A program made the translations under genes and the position numbers. Positions 23,207 to 33,609 of a stretch of 64,000 nucleotides of DNA are shown here, piece by piece. The stretch spans positions 124,001 to 188,000 of the forward strand of contig JARWMV010000023.1 of the NCBI GenBank assembly GCA_030998015.1. The letters run 5' to 3'. The DNA is from Ceratorhiza oryzae-sativae. Lineage: Eukaryota > Basidiomycota > Agaricomycetes > Cantharellales > Ceratobasidiaceae. How positions within the stretch are numbered: position 1 is the stretch's first letter; every line of letters begins with the position of its first letter. The notes under the pieces are model-generated. The model worked only from the letters and a program-made list of their open reading frames with translations. It did not search any database and was not told the origin of the DNA.

Positions 23207-26200
23207 TCAGGGGACACCAAAAGACACAAAATTGGGAGGGATGATTGGAAAGGGATGGCGTAGTGAAGCGGGTGGATTTTCGAGCAGTGGGCGATCAGGT
23301 CTGGCAATTCTTGAGGACTGGCTCGGTTGGAGAAAGGGCAACATTGGGCGTTGAGAGGGTACAATTAGGTGTCCAACAGGCTGCGCAGGTGGGTTGAATG
23401 TTGAGTTGGCAATATGGGGCGTTGAAGGAATTGTAGCTGTCGTGTGCACCATCAGGGATAGCTCAAAATGAGCAGAACAGGGAGCAGCTGCAATGTCCAA
23501 GCGTGGACGTTTGGAAGGTCAAGTTTGTTGGGGTGGCTGTTTGTCTGCTTGCTCCTCTGATTTCCCACCTAACATTTGACAAAGATTGTCCATGTTACTC
23601 TGACGAACCTCATAGTTTCGCTCTCCTGCAAACCCTCTCCACCATGTATAATCAACAGCTGGCATTTGTGTCAATCTGGGGTGCTTGGTTGCCCTGGCTT
23701 GAGTCTTTGCTACAGTGCCTTTGGGATGTTGAGGCTTTGATGTGTTACGGGTCAGGGTACACTTGAATATCTAGAGCTTAAGCAAATGTAGATATGTTAG
23801 TATACACTAATCGTACTCAATACTTCTTAGACTAGAGTAAGAAGGCTCAAAATAGTTGCAATGCGATCAAGTAACACTCAAGGTAGTCTTAATCTTTCAC
23901 AGTGTAAACTGACTAATTTATAGGTATAAAGAGCAAGACTACTATGGTCAGGTTCCCTTAGATATCTTAAATGTAGTTCAGCCCTAGTCGCTTGGACTAA
24001 CTGATACTAATCTTAATACTAGCTTAAGCGATAGCTTATAGGATAGATGGTGGGCTGCCTAATGCGTGTACTTCCTCAGCTACAGGTACTTAGATTTCCT
24101 CTAATAGCTGGTACTTAATGTCACACTCAATCAGGCAATATTGTATCCTTATATATCTCTGTATATAAGATACAATGTCTCAGACAGTATATAACTAATA
24201 TGGTACTTTATTCCTCAGTACTAGTTATATAAGAAATCACACACAGACAAGAGAAATAGAAAGAGAAAAGAAACCAATAACCGGTCTGGGTTGAGTAGAA
24301 GAGTGAGGGAGGTGGTCTGGAAGGGCCTCAGAGGAGGTCCTTTTATACCCTGAGGAGGGCATTCCAGAGCCAAATAGATACATGCATGCCAGTGCAATCA
24401 TCAAAAGAGGGTACTGCTATACTTGGGGTACACCCTAGCCCAGTATAGGATAAAAGAGTAAAGACAGGGTGTGGATCGAAGGCATTGATGCATCTGAGAC
24501 CTGCTATTGGCTTGTAGATCATATTATCATAGTATATACATGTAATGAACGGAGGCTACATCTCAGTGAGTCATAAAGTGAGTCAGAGAAGCTTCTGGAT
24601 CAATTTGGGAAGCTCTCCTGACTCACTGGAGTCATTAGATCTTGATTGATGGTCCAGTAAGATTCTAATGATCTTCGGGCCATTCCGGCGCGAGGATCCG
24701 GTGGATCGCGACGATCTTCGGGCAGCAGATACCGCCGAAGATTAGCTATCGATAGAGCATAAGATCGCTTTGATAGCGTAAGCGGTTGCCGAGATATGAG
24801 CGGTGCAATGTTGTAATCAATATCTCCTGATAAGAGGAAATATCGCAACCTCTGTATCTCTCTGAGATCTTATCGTAAAATCTTAATAAAATATGCGTTG
24901 GAGAGCGGGAAATTTGTACTATTTAATGGAACAGAAAATAGTACAATTCCGAGCACATACAAATTCAAGTATTTCACAATTTAATTACAGAGGCATCGCT
25001 TGAGGTTGGCAGAGCAGACTAAAATAATAGAAAATGTTAGTGATCCATAACATGATGCGCTTGATGTTGTTATGAGAGTGGACAGCCCTGGTGTCAATTG
25101 GGATTGTTCACCAAGCAAGGTTTCCAAGGCAGGTGACTTGTTGGATAGGGTAAACCTGCCAGCCTTAAGTGCCTCCCACATTGATTCAAGCTGCAAGTTG
25201 ACATGCAGCCATTTGACAAGATAAGACCAAAGGCGCTCAATAGAGGGAACAGGTGCACAGCATGAAATGCGCTCAAGCTCAGTGTCACTGATGAGTGCAG
25301 ATGAACCAAACATACGTGAGACACCAAACGCAGAGGGAAAGGCACTTGCCCACCAGGCGCGGAGGCAAGAGAGCATGTCAGAGTTTGGTTGTCCAGAAAC
25401 ATGAGTAGCCCTTGGTGGACCTTGTTGTGTTGGGAATTGGTGCAATGGGACTTGAATGGTGGGGTTTGGATTGCATAAATCGCAGCAGTCTTGTGCTGGT
25501 ACTACTACTCCTACCATGCAAGGAGCATTCAATTGTGAACCAATGATTAAAACATAAACTAATTGCTTACTGCTTTTTGGATTGTTGTATACATGGTTTA
25601 GGTACTTGCGCTGACATTTCAATTCCACTATCAGCTTACAGAGCAGAGGGTTGCATTTGCGTTCAGTCTTGACCCCCGGTTTACTCTTGGTCGCATCAAT
25701 GGCTGGCTCAGCCTTGCCACTTGCCTTCCTTCCCCTGTTGGCAGAGGCTTTTCCCTTGTCAGTTGCTGCCTTTTCAGAGTTACAGTTTGGCACCCATTTT
25801 TCGTAAATAAGCCATCCTTCACCTTTACCATCCAATCCATGCCAAACACGGCCAATTTGCTGTATGAATGCGTCTGAAAAGCATCAATAAAGAACATGAT
25901 ATTAGAACATTGATTTCTGCAGATTAAGCGACTCACCTATAGAGCCACAAATGCCAAATTGAATCACCCTCTTGATTTTTGATATATTGCATCCCTAAGT
26001 ACTTGTAGAAGTATCAGTCATTGATAACGCAGGGCACTTCAGGCTCACCATTCCAGCTGCCTCTGTTGCAATTATTACCCTAACCTCTCCCAAGGCAAAC
26101 TTAGCCATTGCTTCACTCCTGTATTTTGGTGTCATCCACACATGTACAGGCATGATCAACTCCTGGCCTTGGAGTGATGGATGTAGCCAATTGTATAAGG

Positions 26201-27270
26201 CAATTACAGCCCTGGTCATGTTGTTTACGTTGTTGATATATACGATGGTCTGTGGAATATTCATGGGGTCAATCTCATCTGGATCAAAGTGTAATAAAAC
26301 ATCTTTAAAAGATGACAATGGATACTGCATTGGGCAAGCACCAATGTACACATTGAGACGCTCGTTCCTGACATTGATATCAATGTATTTGGACAGGTCT
26401 GAAGGAAAGCCAAGTGTCAACATTGCATTGTGTTTGACGTTTGGTTGAAATGTTGCACTCACCAGTGTGGCTGGAACCCCTTTAGGTAATTGTGCACAGA
26501 TTCACCCAAGTCCTTGATAGTCCTTCTGGAAGTCTCCTCCCCAAAGCGAAATTGTATGTGCCTCATCAACATGGATTGCTATCAGGGCCTTTTGGAAGGC
26601 ATTGCTGTCAAATACTTTGTGCACATCCTCACTGTGTAGTGCCATTTCGGGGCTAAGCAGAATGATTTTGTATTTGCCTTGAGTGAGTTCCTACGGAAGC
26701 ATCAATCATTGATCAAGAACCACAAAGTCAATCAGTGGAAGCTGATGATTATTACCAAATTGATAGCTCACCTCCCAGGTCTTAGTCTCTATGTGAACCT
26801 CCTTGTTGAGGGCAATCACAGTAAGACCCATTTTTTGCATTCTTTCTTCCTAAAAGGAGGTTTAGCTTGTTTTTTTTGTTAAGCTTGCATGGAATATGAG
26901 CTCACCTGATCATGCTGTAAGAGAATAAGGGGTGATATGACAATTGAGGTTTGTTTTTTGCAGACAAAGTGTGGTGCTCCAAATATTAATGTCTTTCCAC
27001 TTCCAGTTCCAGCGTGCACAACAACATCCTGTCCTCCTAAGACTGCCTCAACAGCATTTATCTGGAATTCTTGGGCCTCAAATCCAGTTTTTTCAAGGAT
27101 CTTAGACACAAGGTGGTGGCATGAGGATGGATCTGCAAATGATGTAATGGGTACATTGGAAGGGTCTAGACATGTTCCAGTCACTGTATGCACTCACCAT
27201 TGGCATCGTCTGGCTCTGAAGTTGGAGTATTCCAAGTGTGCAAGCTTGAAGGAGTTGGCATGGTGGTCAT
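23207..27270 (-). pseudogene. RecQ-like DNA helicase gene, split by a solo LTR
   Basis: Reading order on the minus strand: 27270-27198, 27165-26906, 26849-26772, 26690-26049, 25994-25937, 25873 to 25053, then after the LTR 23742-23207. Helicase motifs: a Q-motif region (GFEAQEFQINAVEAVL), Walker A AGTGSGKT, ISPLILLQHDQ, LLSPEMAL, the DEAH box (HVDEAHTISLWGGDFQ), SATFQPN, IVYINNVNNMTRAV, IIATEAAGMGCNISKIKRV, and motif VI QQIGRVWHGLDGKGEGWL. A RecQ-type zinc-binding part follows (RKYLNHVYNN, DCCDLCNP). In-frame TGA codons occur at 26504-26502, 23521-23519 and finally 23209-23207; the first two are explained by CGA to TGA. A possible 57-bp intron lies near 25561-25505. The helicase unwinds DNA with ATP in the family; this copy cannot make a full protein. 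Confidence 0.85.
23743..25052 (-). mobile_element. Solo LTR, copy 1 (inserted in the RecQ-like gene)
   Basis: The copy is 1,310 bp, bounded by tgttacgg and ccataaca (TG...CA ends with a short inverted repeat). It is flanked by the perfect 5-bp duplication TGATG at 23738-23742 and 25053-25057. Its sense strand, judged by the TATA and AATAAA signals of copy 3, is minus, the same as the helicase gene. No internal retroelement region is attached. Removing it restores an open helicase frame. It keeps its CpG sites and is very like copy 3, so it is recent. Confidence 0.9.
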
Positions 27271-27279
27271 ATGTGGCTA

Positions 27280-27450
27280 GAGAAGCTGTGCCAGAATTTT
27301 GCAGGACTCCGGCACCTGCAGCAGGACTCCTGCGCTTTTTGGCCATTCTGGCACTGGCACTGGCACTGGCTCGCCAGTTGCCGGAGTCCGTGCCAGAATT
27401 CTGGCAGGTGCAGGAGCATGCCAGAATCCCGGGACTCCTGCAACTGGCTA
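27280..27450. repeat. TGCCAG/CTGGCA-rich palindromic repeat cluster 1
   Basis: Runs of ggcactggcact and many tgccag/ctggca words occur in both orientations, around a perfect 16-bp palindrome tgccagaattctggca at 27391-27406. The cluster sits directly upstream of the RecQ-like start. A related cluster lies at 28545-28730. Confidence 0.6.
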
Positions 27451-28544
27451 TGGTCAGAACTCACCACATCAAGTTGTGTAATAGCTCATTAGATGCGCAG
27501 AAGAGAGAGCATTCCAATGATATAGAGCACGTTTCATACGAAATTCATTCTGGCAAATTTTACACAGTTCTTTTGTTCGGGTCTTTGTGGCCAACATTTC
27601 CAGGGCCATAAACCTCACCACAATCTCTCGCAAAGTAGCTCATTAAATGCGCAAAAATCAGGAGATCACAGATATGTCATTTGCTCCGCGCAAAAAAATC
27701 GATAACGCATAGTTCGCTCCAAATTGATGCTCAGGAAATATTCTGGGAAATGCGCACATGCTATTTCACCACAAAGAAAGCTGTTTGAAGCTTATCCGAC
27801 CAGCTAGCCTTTCTCCTGAGCTTGAAAAACCCCTACTGACATTATATCTAGTAAATACATTGACTGGATAACTATGAACTGGGGTGTGTGCAGGCAACCT
27901 CACTGTCAACCCAGCAGAATCACTGCACATGGTCGGAAATTTATGTTATAAGCTTGTTCCAGATGTTTCAGGTACCTGAGATAGGGCAATAAGCATCCCT
28001 GAATCTGTCTGTGATACTAAGAAAGCCAGAATAGCACTGTGTGGGTGTCCATGGCGCATTTCAGGGGGTTTTCAGCATCAGGGGCGCTGTTCCCCCAGTT
28101 TCACCAGCTAAAACACCTTCAATCAGGCTGGTTTTTGGTATATAGAGTCCTTATGATAATGCGCATCGACTCCGCGCAAGGGAGCAAGGTTTGCATGGCT
28201 GGTTTCACTAGCACTTGTGGCGCTGTTCAGGGGTTTCCCCCTTTATATCGCTGATAACTTTCGATAAAAGCGTTCGTTTATTATGAAAATATGTGCATTC
28301 GATTCCTCTCAGTGAGACGAGTCGATTAGTATGTATATCGCCCCAATTAGAGCTCAGGATAGCGAGCTTGAACATCTGCGCATCCCCCTGAATATTTTTC
28401 TTAGACGATTCTGCGCCGATACTGCTCATTTCTTAACCGTTTGTAATCAAGTAAAGTACAATTTGATCCGCTGAATTTTGCGCATTTTATGAGTGCTTAA
28501 TATATGCAATCCGTGGTGGTCGTGTACAGGTGACAATGTGCCAG
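27451..28544. other. Unexplained repeat-like stretch
   Basis: No coding family is visible. Words such as gcgcaaaaatc, tgcgca and ggcgctgttc recur in loosely inverted arrangement (compare about 27640-27760 with 28220-28430), which suggests fragments of an unclassified repeat. CpG is not depleted here, unlike in the hAT/Gypsy block. Confidence 0.35.
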
Positions 28545-28730
28545 TATTCAGGTATGCAGGTATGCAGGTATGCCAGTACTGCAGGACTCCGCCTAGGACT
28601 CTGGCACCCTTGAGGCTATTCTGGCACCTGCACTGGCAACTGGCACACCGGAATTCGCTGGAATTTTAGCCAGAATTCTGGCAAGTTCTGGCTGCAGGAG
28701 CCTGGCACAGCACCTCTAATTACGTGGCAC
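28545..28730. repeat. TGCCAG/CTGGCA-rich repeat cluster 2
   Basis: Three tandem gcaggtat units (about 28552-28572) lead into a tract with repeated ctggcac, gccagaattctggc (28669-28682, palindromic) and ctgcaggag words. It closely resembles cluster 1 in vocabulary, so both belong to one repeat family. Confidence 0.55.
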
Positions 28731-28740
28731 CATTTCTACA

Positions 28741-29069
28741 TTGTATAATAGTTGTCTTGTATCATTCGTGTATTTGATATAGCTTGTCATATGAATATAT
28801 AAAGGGAGAGTCTGAGAGCCTTAAGCCTCAGAACTCAACCTCCTGTTGTATCCCTTCTACTACCTGCGTGACTTATAGTCCATAGTCTCTGCCCAGTCCT
28901 CTTAAGGACAAGTGCACCTACTTCCACATTCCTGCATCTTATCGCACCCCTACTCCTTGTCACATGTCTACCCCTTGATGTTGTGACTTAGACCTCCAGC
29001 ATCATTGCCTATAGGTCTCCCATTGTCCTCTTAGACGTTTGGGTCATCCTTCCTGGTCATAGCTCTGAC
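28741..29069 (+). promoter_or_regulatory. LTR-like or promoter-like sequence with TATA box
   Basis: tatataaagg (about 28795-28804) is followed by a pyrimidine-rich stretch of the kind found downstream of LTR TATA boxes. No gene follows. It may be part of another LTR family; no borders or duplication were found. Confidence 0.3.
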
Positions 29070-29141
29070 ACTCTGACTCACTTTATGACTCACTGAGATG
29101 TAGCCTCCATTCATTACATGTATATACTATGATAATATGAT
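29070..29141 (+). repeat. Truncated fragment of the 1.3-kb LTR, opposite orientation to copy 2
   Basis: About 70 bp (ctctgactcac to aatatgat) match an internal part of the solo LTR family in the orientation of copy 3. The fragment abuts copy 2 head-to-head. Confidence 0.75.
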
Positions 29142-30447
29142 TGTTACAGGTCAGGGTACACTTGGATATCTAGAGCTTAAGCAAATGTAGATATGTTAGT
29201 ATACACTAATTGTACTCAGTACTTCTTAGACTAGAGTAAGAAGGCTCAAAGTAGTTGCAATGCAATAAAGTAACACTCAAGGTAGTCTTAATCTTTCACA
29301 GTGTAAACTGACTAATTTATAGGTATAAAGAGCAAGACTACTATGGTCAGGTTCCCTTAGATATCTTAAATGTAGTTCAGCCCTAGTCGCTTGGACTAAC
29401 TGATACTAATCTTAATACTAGACTTAAGCAATAGCTTATTGGATAGATGGAGGGCTGCCTCATGTGTATACTTCCTCAGCTACAGGTACTTAGATTTCCT
29501 CTAATAGCTTGTACTTAATGTCACACTCAATCAGGCAATATTGTATCCTTATATATCTCAGTATATAAGATACAATGAATCAGACAGTATGTAACTAATA
29601 TGGTACTATATTCCTCAGTACTAGTTATATAGGAAATCACACACAGACAAGAGAAATAGAAAGAGAAAAGAAACCAATAACCAGTCTGGGTTGAGTAAGA
29701 GGAGGAGGTGGTCTGGAAGGGCCTCAGAGGAGGTTCTTTTATACCCTGAGGAGGGCATTCCAGAGCCAAATAGATACATGCATGCCAGTGCAATCATCAA
29801 AAGAGGGTACTGCTATACTTGGGGTACACCCTAGCCCAGTATAGGATAAGAGAGTAAAGACAGGGTGTGGATCAAAGGCATTGATGCATCTGAGACCTGC
29901 TATTGGCTTGTAGATCATATTATCATAGTATATACATGTAATGAATGGAGGCTACATCTCAGTGAGTCATAAAGTGAGTCAGAGAAGCTTCTGGATCAAT
30001 TTGGAAGGCTCTCCTGACTCACTGGAGTCATTAGATCTTGATTGATGGTCCAGTAAGATTCTAATGATCTTTGGGCTATTCTGGCATGAGGGTCTGGTGG
30101 ATTGTGACAATCTTTGGGCAGCAGATACTGCTGAAGATTAGCTATCAATAGAGCATAAGACTGCTTTGATAGTGTAAGCAGTTGCTAAGATATGAGTGGT
30201 GCAATGTTGTAATCAATATCTCCTGATAAGAGGAAATATTGCAACCTCTATATCTCTCTGAATTCTTAAGATAAAATCACAATAAAATATGCATTGGAAA
30301 AAGGAGATCTTGTACTATTTAATGGAACACAAATAGTACAAATTCAGATGCATTCAAATTAATTTAATTTCAAGAAAATTACAGAGGCATTGCTTGAGGT
30401 TGGCAGAGCAGACTAAAATAATATAAAAATGTTAGTGACCCATAACA
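29142..30447 (-). mobile_element. Solo LTR, copy 2 (old, CpG-depleted)
   Basis: It is 1,306 bp with ends tgttacag and ccataaca and aligns end to end with copy 1. Almost every CpG of copies 1 and 3 is TpG or CpA here (for example in 30060-30200). The flanks, atgat on the left and acttg on the right, are not a target duplication. The sense strand is minus. Confidence 0.85.
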
Positions 30448-33222
30448 ACTTGCCTGTGTTGCTGTGGTGCTGTGATCTTTCTTGCTTGTCACCTCCCCAC
30501 CCTTTTTCCTCCTTTTCTCTGACCCTTCTTGCCTCATTTCCCTTTCTGGATTCCAAGCAGTTTGACCTTGTGCTCATGTAGCTTGTTAAATATGTATTTA
30601 AAAAAACTTGGGTCACATGTGTATCCTCAGTCTACCAGCACTTATCCAGCTTCAGTATCACTTGTGCTCCTCCACAGGCTGTCTCACCCAGTGTTGTTAT
30701 AGACCCACACTGACCCCAGGTTTATCTGATGTTGGTTGGTGGAGCCAACCAGTTGGCAAAAACGTTTGTTGGTTGGTAGTTAATTTCAAATTAAATTCAA
30801 ATCGCTACAAACCAGCCTTGTTCACTTGCACATAGATGTGAGTCTCTTACATACATCATGTTCCTTTGCCAAATTAGCTATCCCATTGTGCCAAAACACT
30901 CCAAGCCCTCCTTCAATAACCTCAACTGTGTCTGAGAAGTTAAACATTTCAGAGAGTGGGATTGTGTGAGCCTTACTGAAATACAACTGAAGCTGGCAAG
31001 GGTGTGTGTGCAGCTGATCAAAAGCTATTGCAGAAGGCTTGGGGAGCTCCTCTACAATTTCTCCATCCTCATTGTTGTTGAGTGCCTTGTTGAGCCGTGT
31101 AGCGACTGCTGTCAAGTTCTGCACCCCCAACTCCTCTCCATCTTCTGACTCATCTGTTAAGTTGAACAAATGTTTGCCATCAATTAAATCAGCAGGAGGA
31201 TCAGGAAGAGAACCAGAATCTGCTGCCTCTGTCTTGTTAGTTGCTCATAAAGCTGGAGGTGGCTGGGGTGCATCAAAATGTTGCCTTGTCTGCTTTTGAG
31301 TAAGCCCAGCAGCCTGGTGCTGAGCCTCAAGATCCATTGTGACTGTTGCGATGTTGTGCACATGCTCAAAGTTAAGCCGATTTTGCAGCTTTGTGTGGAT
31401 GTTTCCCATGTGGCTAAAAAGTTGCTTGCAGCTGGCAGAATTCACAACAATTGAAAGTATGAGCCTTGCAAGGCAAGCAAGTTGATGGCAACCTGTGTTC
31501 ACAGTTCCAGGGCAGGGAAGCATTGACCAAATAGCATTGAGATCAATGTCCTTGCCCTACAGGGATTTTATCTGTATTTTAGAGTGGGACTATGAGATAT
31601 TATTGAATGCACCTACCTTGTTCTTATACATCTCTGAATACTCCTTCAGATGCCATGCCTTGGCAGAGAACTTGTTGGACCAGGTGTAGTAGGACATAAA
31701 TGCCTTGAAGAGGCTGGATTCCAGTGGTTTCTGGAACATGTGCTCAAAGACGTGCTGGACTACTGTGTACAATGCATTTGCACAGAAATCGGGGCTGTTT
31801 GGGCTGAAGAGGTGGCATCAGATGTATGGGTTAAAAAAAATGGCCAATATGAATGCATCTTGGTCTGCCTTTCACCATCAAAGCTCAAGACTCAAAAGGA
31901 TGCAAGTTTGGACCTTGGGATCAATATTTGGGTCATTGAAAATCTGGTAAAGGCAACCAAGAGTGATGAGGATATGGTGGAGACAGGTGTTGGCAGCTTG
32001 AGCAACATTCAAGGCAATGGCCAAAGGCCGAAGGTAGGAGGTAAGTCTTATGAAAGAGTAAGTAGCAAGCTAGCAATTCATGCCAGTCAAATACTCACTC
32101 TTCAAGCTGCTCCCAAAATCTTGGTTCCTCAACAGTGGAAAGAATGCACTTGGCACACTCTGGATCCTGTGATCCAATCTGCTGAAGTTGATCATGGTGC
32201 AAGGCAACAGTTGCTCATAAGGGGCCATGATTGTCAAGGAGCCCTTGTGCAGTCAGATAATGGCTAGTCCAATGGGAAATGTTTGGAATGGTATACATGC
32301 AAGATCGACCATGAGTCTTCACCTGCTCATCATGGAGAAGAGCAAGTGCTTGGCTGTGTGTCATAAACCATTTGGCAATCTCCTGCACATTGTTGCCAGC
32401 AGCAACCAGGTTGTTCTTGAGTTTGAGAACATTGGCAACAACAAGTTGGATCTGAAAATATCAGTGAGTCAGATTGCAAACTTCAGCCTGTAATTGGAAA
32501 CCATAAACCAAAACCTACCTGGTGTGCCCAACAGTCAAACAAAAGTAACTGTGGTGTTCTTTACCAAGGCAAATTCTCATACCATGTGAGTCTCCTGTGG
32601 CATCAGAGACCCACCCAATGATCTTCATTCCTAGTTCATCCTTGCAGTGCTTGATTGCTTCTTTCACAATTTTGAGATGGTTGTTGGTGGTCTTGGGAAG
32701 TGCTGAAATGTCTTCGATCCCAACAGTATAAGCCTAGACAGAAATTATTTGGTAATGCAGACTATTGAATCAAATTGAAATAACTACTGTAGCCTCTACA
32801 TTGGCCATATATGCCAACAATGCATGCTTTCACTTGTCTTTCCACACATTGCTCATTCCTGCAGCCATCTTTCCATGCACTGCCTGAACCACATTCTCCT
32901 CCAACTTCTGAACTGCTTCCTTAAGAATACAACCCCCAAGCACTTGTCAAGTTGGCAGCTGAGCACCTGGGAGCCATTTATCAAAGAATAGGTTAGTCTG
33001 AACCAACTTGACTGCACGAAGAGCAAAGTTGTTGGAAATGAAGAGATGGAGAAGATCAGATTGGAACTCCTTCAGCTGATTGGGAGTAAGGTCAAATGGG
33101 GGATGAATTTTGAAGCCAGGCAAGGGAATGGTGGTAGCCTGCTGAGACGATCCCACTGCTGCCAGCAGTGATGGTCCAACCAAATTGGGACCAAAATCAG
33201 GGCCAGGTCTGTTTGGTTCAGT

Positions 33223-33598
33223 TGTCAACAACAACAAGTCAGGTGACAAGAAAAATAGTGAGAAAGGAAAAGAACTTGTATTTGACAAGAGGTCAAGTTC
33301 TTGAGGAGCCCTCTGTGAACTTGACCCAGTTTATATACATAGTACAAGCCACATCATAACAAACAAATCCATACAGTGAGTCATGACTGATAAGAGATAG
33401 AAGCAGAAGAAGCAACTGCAGAACTGTGGAATTTCACATTGGAGTTGAAATACATCTCAGTTATTGGCCCGGAACATCCCCTGAATCACATGACACAGAT
33501 ATACCATAAAAGGCAAGTATGTTTTGAAGATGATCTCATAAAATGTAATAAATCAAGAAAATATTATAAAGTGGATATATGTGTGTCAGTTCATGACA
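33223..33598 (-). repeat. 3' LTR of the Gypsy element
   Basis: It is 376 bp, in plus reading from tgtcaacaac to gttcatgaca. It differs from the other LTR at about 20 positions, nearly all at former CpG sites. The hAT reading frame resumes immediately outside it. Confidence 0.93.
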
Positions 33599-33609
33599 CT
33601 TCCCCCCTT
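33599..33609 (-). other. Polypurine tract of the Gypsy element
   Basis: On the minus strand aaggggggaag lies directly against the 3' LTR, as expected for the plus-strand primer site. It confirms both the orientation and the LTR border. Confidence 0.8.

Noticed and set aside
24981..25835. A 284-residue minus-strand frame as a gene of its own
   Set aside because: It is the 3' part of the RecQ-like gene; its last residues are LTR sequence read through in frame.
23207..27270. Subtelomeric RecQ (TLH-type) helicase marking a chromosome end
   Set aside because: No telomere repeats are seen, and ordinary housekeeping genes lie on both sides; a dispersed repeat is simpler.
23743..30447. Copies 1 and 2 of the 1.3-kb LTR as the two LTRs of one retrotransposon
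   Set aside because: Copy 1 has its own TGATG duplication, the 4 kb between the copies encodes a RecQ-like helicase rather than gag-pol, and the copies differ greatly in CpG decay.
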